Shown one piece after another: positions 24,271 to 26,288 of a stretch of DNA of 26,288 nt. The stretch's first letter is position 1; every line of letters begins with the position of its first letter. A program made the position numbers and the translations under genes. The stretch comes from an uncultured Chitinophagaceae bacterium (GTDB taxonomy: Bacteria > Bacteroidota > Bacteroidia > Chitinophagales > Chitinophagaceae): the NCBI GenBank assembly GCA_934502905.1, contig CAKSVK010000028.1, positions 1-26,288 of the forward strand, written 5' to 3'. The notes below the pieces were generated by a model. The model was not told the DNA's origin and did no database searches. It was given only the letters and a program-made list of their open reading frames with translations.

Positions 24271-25608
24271 ATGAAAAAAATAATTTCCGCGTTTCTCGCT
24301 TTCTTCCTGCTTTTACAAACAAACCTGTCTGCACAGGCGCTGAAAGCCGGCATTGCCAAAAAGATCATTACGCCGGCGGACCCTGCCTGGATGAACGGTT
24401 ATGCCTCACCACAACGGTTTAGTCCTGCAGAAGGAAAAGATCATGACTTATGGGCAAAGGCCATTGTGCTGGAAGATGCCAACAACAAACGTGTTATTAT
24501 TGTTACTACGGATGTGTTGGGATTGTCCCACGAAATTTCAGAAGATGTTGGGAAAAAAGTACGTGAAAAATATGGTATTGATCGTTCTCAACTCATGCTG
24601 AATTCTTCGCATACCCATTCCGGTCCGATGGTATGGCCTTCTGCGGGCATGTTTGACTATGATACCCAGCATATGATCGTTGTGGCGGCTTATGCCCAAA
24701 AGCTTACCGCCGATATCATCGAAATTATTGACAATGCGATAACTTCCCTCCACCCGGTTAAGGTATCAAGCGGCAACGGCAGCGCAGGTTTCGCAAAAAA
24801 TCGTCGTGATCCGAATATCACGATCCGTCCGGTAGACCACGATGTGCCGGTAATGACCATTAGCAACGAACAGAACAAGCTGGAAGCCGTACTGTTTGGC
24901 TACGCATGCCACAACACCACCCTGGGCGGAGACTATATGAAGATAAACGGTGACTATGCCGGATATGCGCAAATAGAATTAGAAAACCAGTACCCCGGTG
25001 CTGCTGCTCTTTTTTTCCAGGGATGTGCCGGGGATATCAACCCGGAGCCAAGGGGAAAGCTGGAACATGCCGTACAACATGGTAAAACGTTATCCACCTC
25101 CGTACAACAGGTCATCAATGGTAAAATGGCACCTGTAAACGGTCTTATCAACAGCAGCTATATCGAAGTTCCGCTGGAATTCCGTCCCTTTGACCTGGAG
25201 CAATACCAGAAAGAGATACTGAGCGAGAATCAATATCTTCAACGCAGGGCCAAACTGATGCTGAATGCCTATAATAAAGGATGGAATGTATCAAAATATC
25301 AATACCCCATACAGGTTATCCGCTTTGGAAAAAGCCTGTCCATCCTGGCATTGGCAGGAGAAACGGTAGTAGATTACTCCCTCTGGAGTAAAAAGCAATA
25401 TGGCAAAAACGGACAGATTTTTGTTGCCGGTTACAGCAATGAAGTGATGTGTTATATTCCTACGAAACGCATTTTGGGAGAAGGAGGTTATGAGCCTGAT
25501 TCCAGCATGATCTATTATGTAATGCCCGGGCCTTTTGCAGATGACGTGGAAGAGCGGATACAGGAGGGTATACGGAAAGTGATGCAGAAAGTGGGAATAA
25601 GCCGATAA
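24271..25608 (+). CDS. Exported neutral/alkaline ceramidase-family protein (N-terminal domain type)
   Basis: 445 residues from ATG 24271, with signal peptide MKKIISAFLAFFLLLQTNLS and cleavage near SAQ; an upstream ATG at 24238 is possible but hides the signal. It matches the catalytic domain of neutral ceramidases (PF04734). Presumed zinc ligands, by analogy with the Pseudomonas enzyme as I recall it, are present: SHTHSGP (His114/His116), YACHNTTLGGD (His214), LAGETVVDY (Glu364) and NEVMCYIPT (Tyr395). The hexapeptide GDVSPN, whose Ser is the catalytic residue in true ceramidases, is here GDINPE (Asn257). The separate C-terminal domain of full-length ceramidases (about 650-700 residues) is absent. 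So it is a metallohydrolase relative with an unknown, probably amide-type, substrate. Confidence 0.88.
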   Translation: MKKIISAFLAFFLLLQTNLSAQALKAGIAKKIITPADPAWMNGYASPQRFSPAEGKDHDLWAKAIVLEDANNKRVIIVTTDVLGLSHEISEDVGKKVREKYGIDRSQLMLNSSHTHSGPMVWPSAGMFDYDTQHMIVVAAYAQKLTADIIEIIDNAITSLHPVKVSSGNGSAGFAKNRRDPNITIRPVDHDVPVMTISNEQNKLEAVLFGYACHNTTLGGDYMKINGDYAGYAQIELENQYPGAAALFFQGCAGDINPEPRGKLEHAVQHGKTLSTSVQQVINGKMAPVNGLINSSYIEVPLEFRPFDLEQYQKEILSENQYLQRRAKLMLNAYNKGWNVSKYQYPIQVIRFGKSLSILALAGETVVDYSLWSKKQYGKNGQIFVAGYSNEVMCYIPTKRILGEGGYEPDSSMIYYVMPGPFADDVEERIQEGIRKVMQKVGISR

Positions 25609-25614
25609 CATAAA

Positions 25615-25716
25615 ATACAGGATACAGGGAGCAGGTGATAAAATTTGAAAATATGATAATGTAGAAGGTTTATATCTTCCTGATCACCCGGCAGCCTGTG
25701 ACCTGAAACCTGTAAC
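25615..25716. repeat. ACAGG-type dyad repeat, copy C (between ceramidase-like gene and trxA)
   Basis: Left arm 25615-25635 has ATACAGGATACAGGGAGCAGG; hence ACAGG twice then GCAGG. Right arm 25695-25716 has CCTGTGACCTGAAACCTGTAA, its inverse with mismatches. The spacer includes AATTTGAAAATATGATAATG, wording similar to the spacer of copy B. It fills most of the 155-base gap. Confidence 0.6.
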
Positions 25717-25744
25717 CGGATTAATCAAAGTCCGTTCGTTTGTT

Positions 25745-25752
25745 TATTTTTG
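25745..25752 (+). promoter_or_regulatory. Putative -7 promoter element for trxA
   Basis: Reads TATTTTTG followed by CAAA, a full TAnnTTTG match, 11 bases before the ATG at 25764. Confidence 0.5.
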
Positions 25753-25763
25753 CAAAAAACGAT

Positions 25764-26138
25764 ATGGCTACCATACAGCTCAGCACACAGCATTTTAAGG
25801 ACAGTATTTTCGACTATGAAAAGGAAAAGGACTGGAAATTCAAGGGAAGCCTGCCGGTTATTATTGATTTTTATGCAGACTGGTGTGGTCCCTGCAAAAT
25901 GGTAGCCCCTATCCTGGAAGAGCTTTCCGAAGAGTTCAAAGATAAGCTGCTCATCTATAAAGTAGACACGGAACAGGAAACCGAACTATCTGCTGTCTTT
26001 GGCATACAAAGCATTCCAACCTTTCTTTTTATTCCCACAGATGGCGACCCGATGATGCAACGCGGAGCATTACCTAAAAATGTCTTTAAACAGATCATTG
26101 AGGAACACCTGGTAAAGGGAAGTATCAAAGAAGGCTAA
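25764..26138 (+). CDS. trxA: Thioredoxin
   Basis: 124 residues, cytoplasmic disulfide reductase. The active site is DFYADWCGPCKMVAPILEEL (WCGPC). The conserved cis-Pro is in GIQSIPTFLF, and the sequence between has the normal KVDTEQETELSAVFGI. The N terminus is about 15 residues longer than E. coli thioredoxin (STQHFKDSIFDYEKEKDWKF), as is usual in Bacteroidota. There is no signal peptide, so it is a cytoplasmic thioredoxin rather than a TlpA/ResA-type exported one. ATG 25764 is preferred to an upstream TTG at 25740, which would overlap the promoter element. Confidence 0.95.
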   Translation: MATIQLSTQHFKDSIFDYEKEKDWKFKGSLPVIIDFYADWCGPCKMVAPILEELSEEFKDKLLIYKVDTEQETELSAVFGIQSIPTFLFIPTDGDPMMQRGALPKNVFKQIIEEHLVKGSIKEG

Positions 26139-26288
26139 ACGAAGAACATATATGGCAGGGTTGAGCCATGGCTGTATCTTTCCAAATATTTCCCGGGTAT
26201 AGCAGATACCGGAAGGGAGTAGCCGGAAGCATATACCGGCTTCCCGGCCTTTGACAGCTTCCCTTCATACACATGCTGCAGGATCAGC
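26135..26288 (-). CDS. Unidentified gene, C-terminal part (5' end outside window)
   Basis: On the minus strand a frame is open from the window edge to a TAG at 26135-26137, giving about 50 C-terminal residues that include KLSKAGKPVYASGYSLPVSA and PGKYLERYSHGSTLPYMFFV. The stop overlaps the trxA stop by a few bases, the same tail-to-tail layout seen twice elsewhere in the window. I do not recognise the family. An open frame this short can arise by chance (roughly one in ten), so the call is tentative. Confidence 0.4.
   Translation of the reverse strand, partial: LILQHVYEGKLSKAGKPVYASGYSLPVSAIPGKYLERYSHGSTLPYMFFV

Overview
The window looks like chromosomal DNA from a Bacteroidota bacterium, most likely of the Chitinophagaceae type. 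The evidence is an OstA-like LPS-transport protein, the Bacteroidota forms of CcmB/CcmC/CcmD, QueH and WaaA, near-absence of Shine-Dalgarno sequences, and many matches to the Bacteroidota -7 promoter element TAnnTTTG just upstream of starts. The family-level placement is inference. I saw no rRNA, tRNA, CRISPR array, transposase or phage gene.

Layout. (1) 1-4372: the tail of an OstA/LptA-like gene, an AT-rich glycosyltransferase-like gene with no conventional start, tpiA, an esterase-like lipoprotein and queH. (2) 4373-5031: a gene-free stretch with a Bacteroidota-type intergenic repeat (CGCAGAT units and their inversion). (3) 5032-8805, minus strand: tdk, ccmB, ccmC, ccmD and a glutamate dehydrogenase, covering nucleotide salvage, cytochrome c maturation and nitrogen metabolism. 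(4) 8897-10824: a conserved-type hypothetical protein converging on waaA (Kdo transferase). (5) 10916-18276, plus strand: a nucleotide-sugar operon with a WbpE-like aminotransferase, UDP-glucose dehydrogenase, UDP-glucuronate decarboxylase, a WbpO/TviB-type UDP-HexNAc dehydrogenase and rfbB-rfbC-rfbD. It should supply UDP-GlcA, UDP-Xyl, a UDP-HexNAc uronic acid and dTDP-L-rhamnose for surface glycan. Neither rfbA nor any glycosyltransferase or flippase lies inside it. (6) 18530-20719: an atypical SDR lacking YxxxK, a polysaccharide-deacetylase lipoprotein and a 55-residue lipoprotein. (7) 20814-25608: a divergent block of four exported proteins. (8) 25764 to the end: thioredoxin and the tail of an unidentified minus-strand gene.

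The best candidate for something undescribed is the block at 20814-25608. Two exported phosphoesterases (one of the endonuclease/exonuclease/phosphatase fold, one calcineurin-like with a phosphatase-type N-terminal domain) are transcribed away from a DegT/StrS-type PLP aminotransferase carrying a twin-arginine signal and a neutral-ceramidase-family protein. The ceramidase-like protein keeps the presumed zinc ligands but has Asn where true neutral ceramidases carry the catalytic Ser. The aminotransferase keeps its PLP lysine. This suggests an extracytoplasmic pathway acting on a phosphorylated, amino- or amide-bearing substrate (sphingolipid-like or amino-sugar-like). The substrate cannot be read from the sequence.

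Three imperfect copies of a dyad repeat built from ACAGGTTGCAGG-like words sit in the gaps at 7461, 18384 and 25615.
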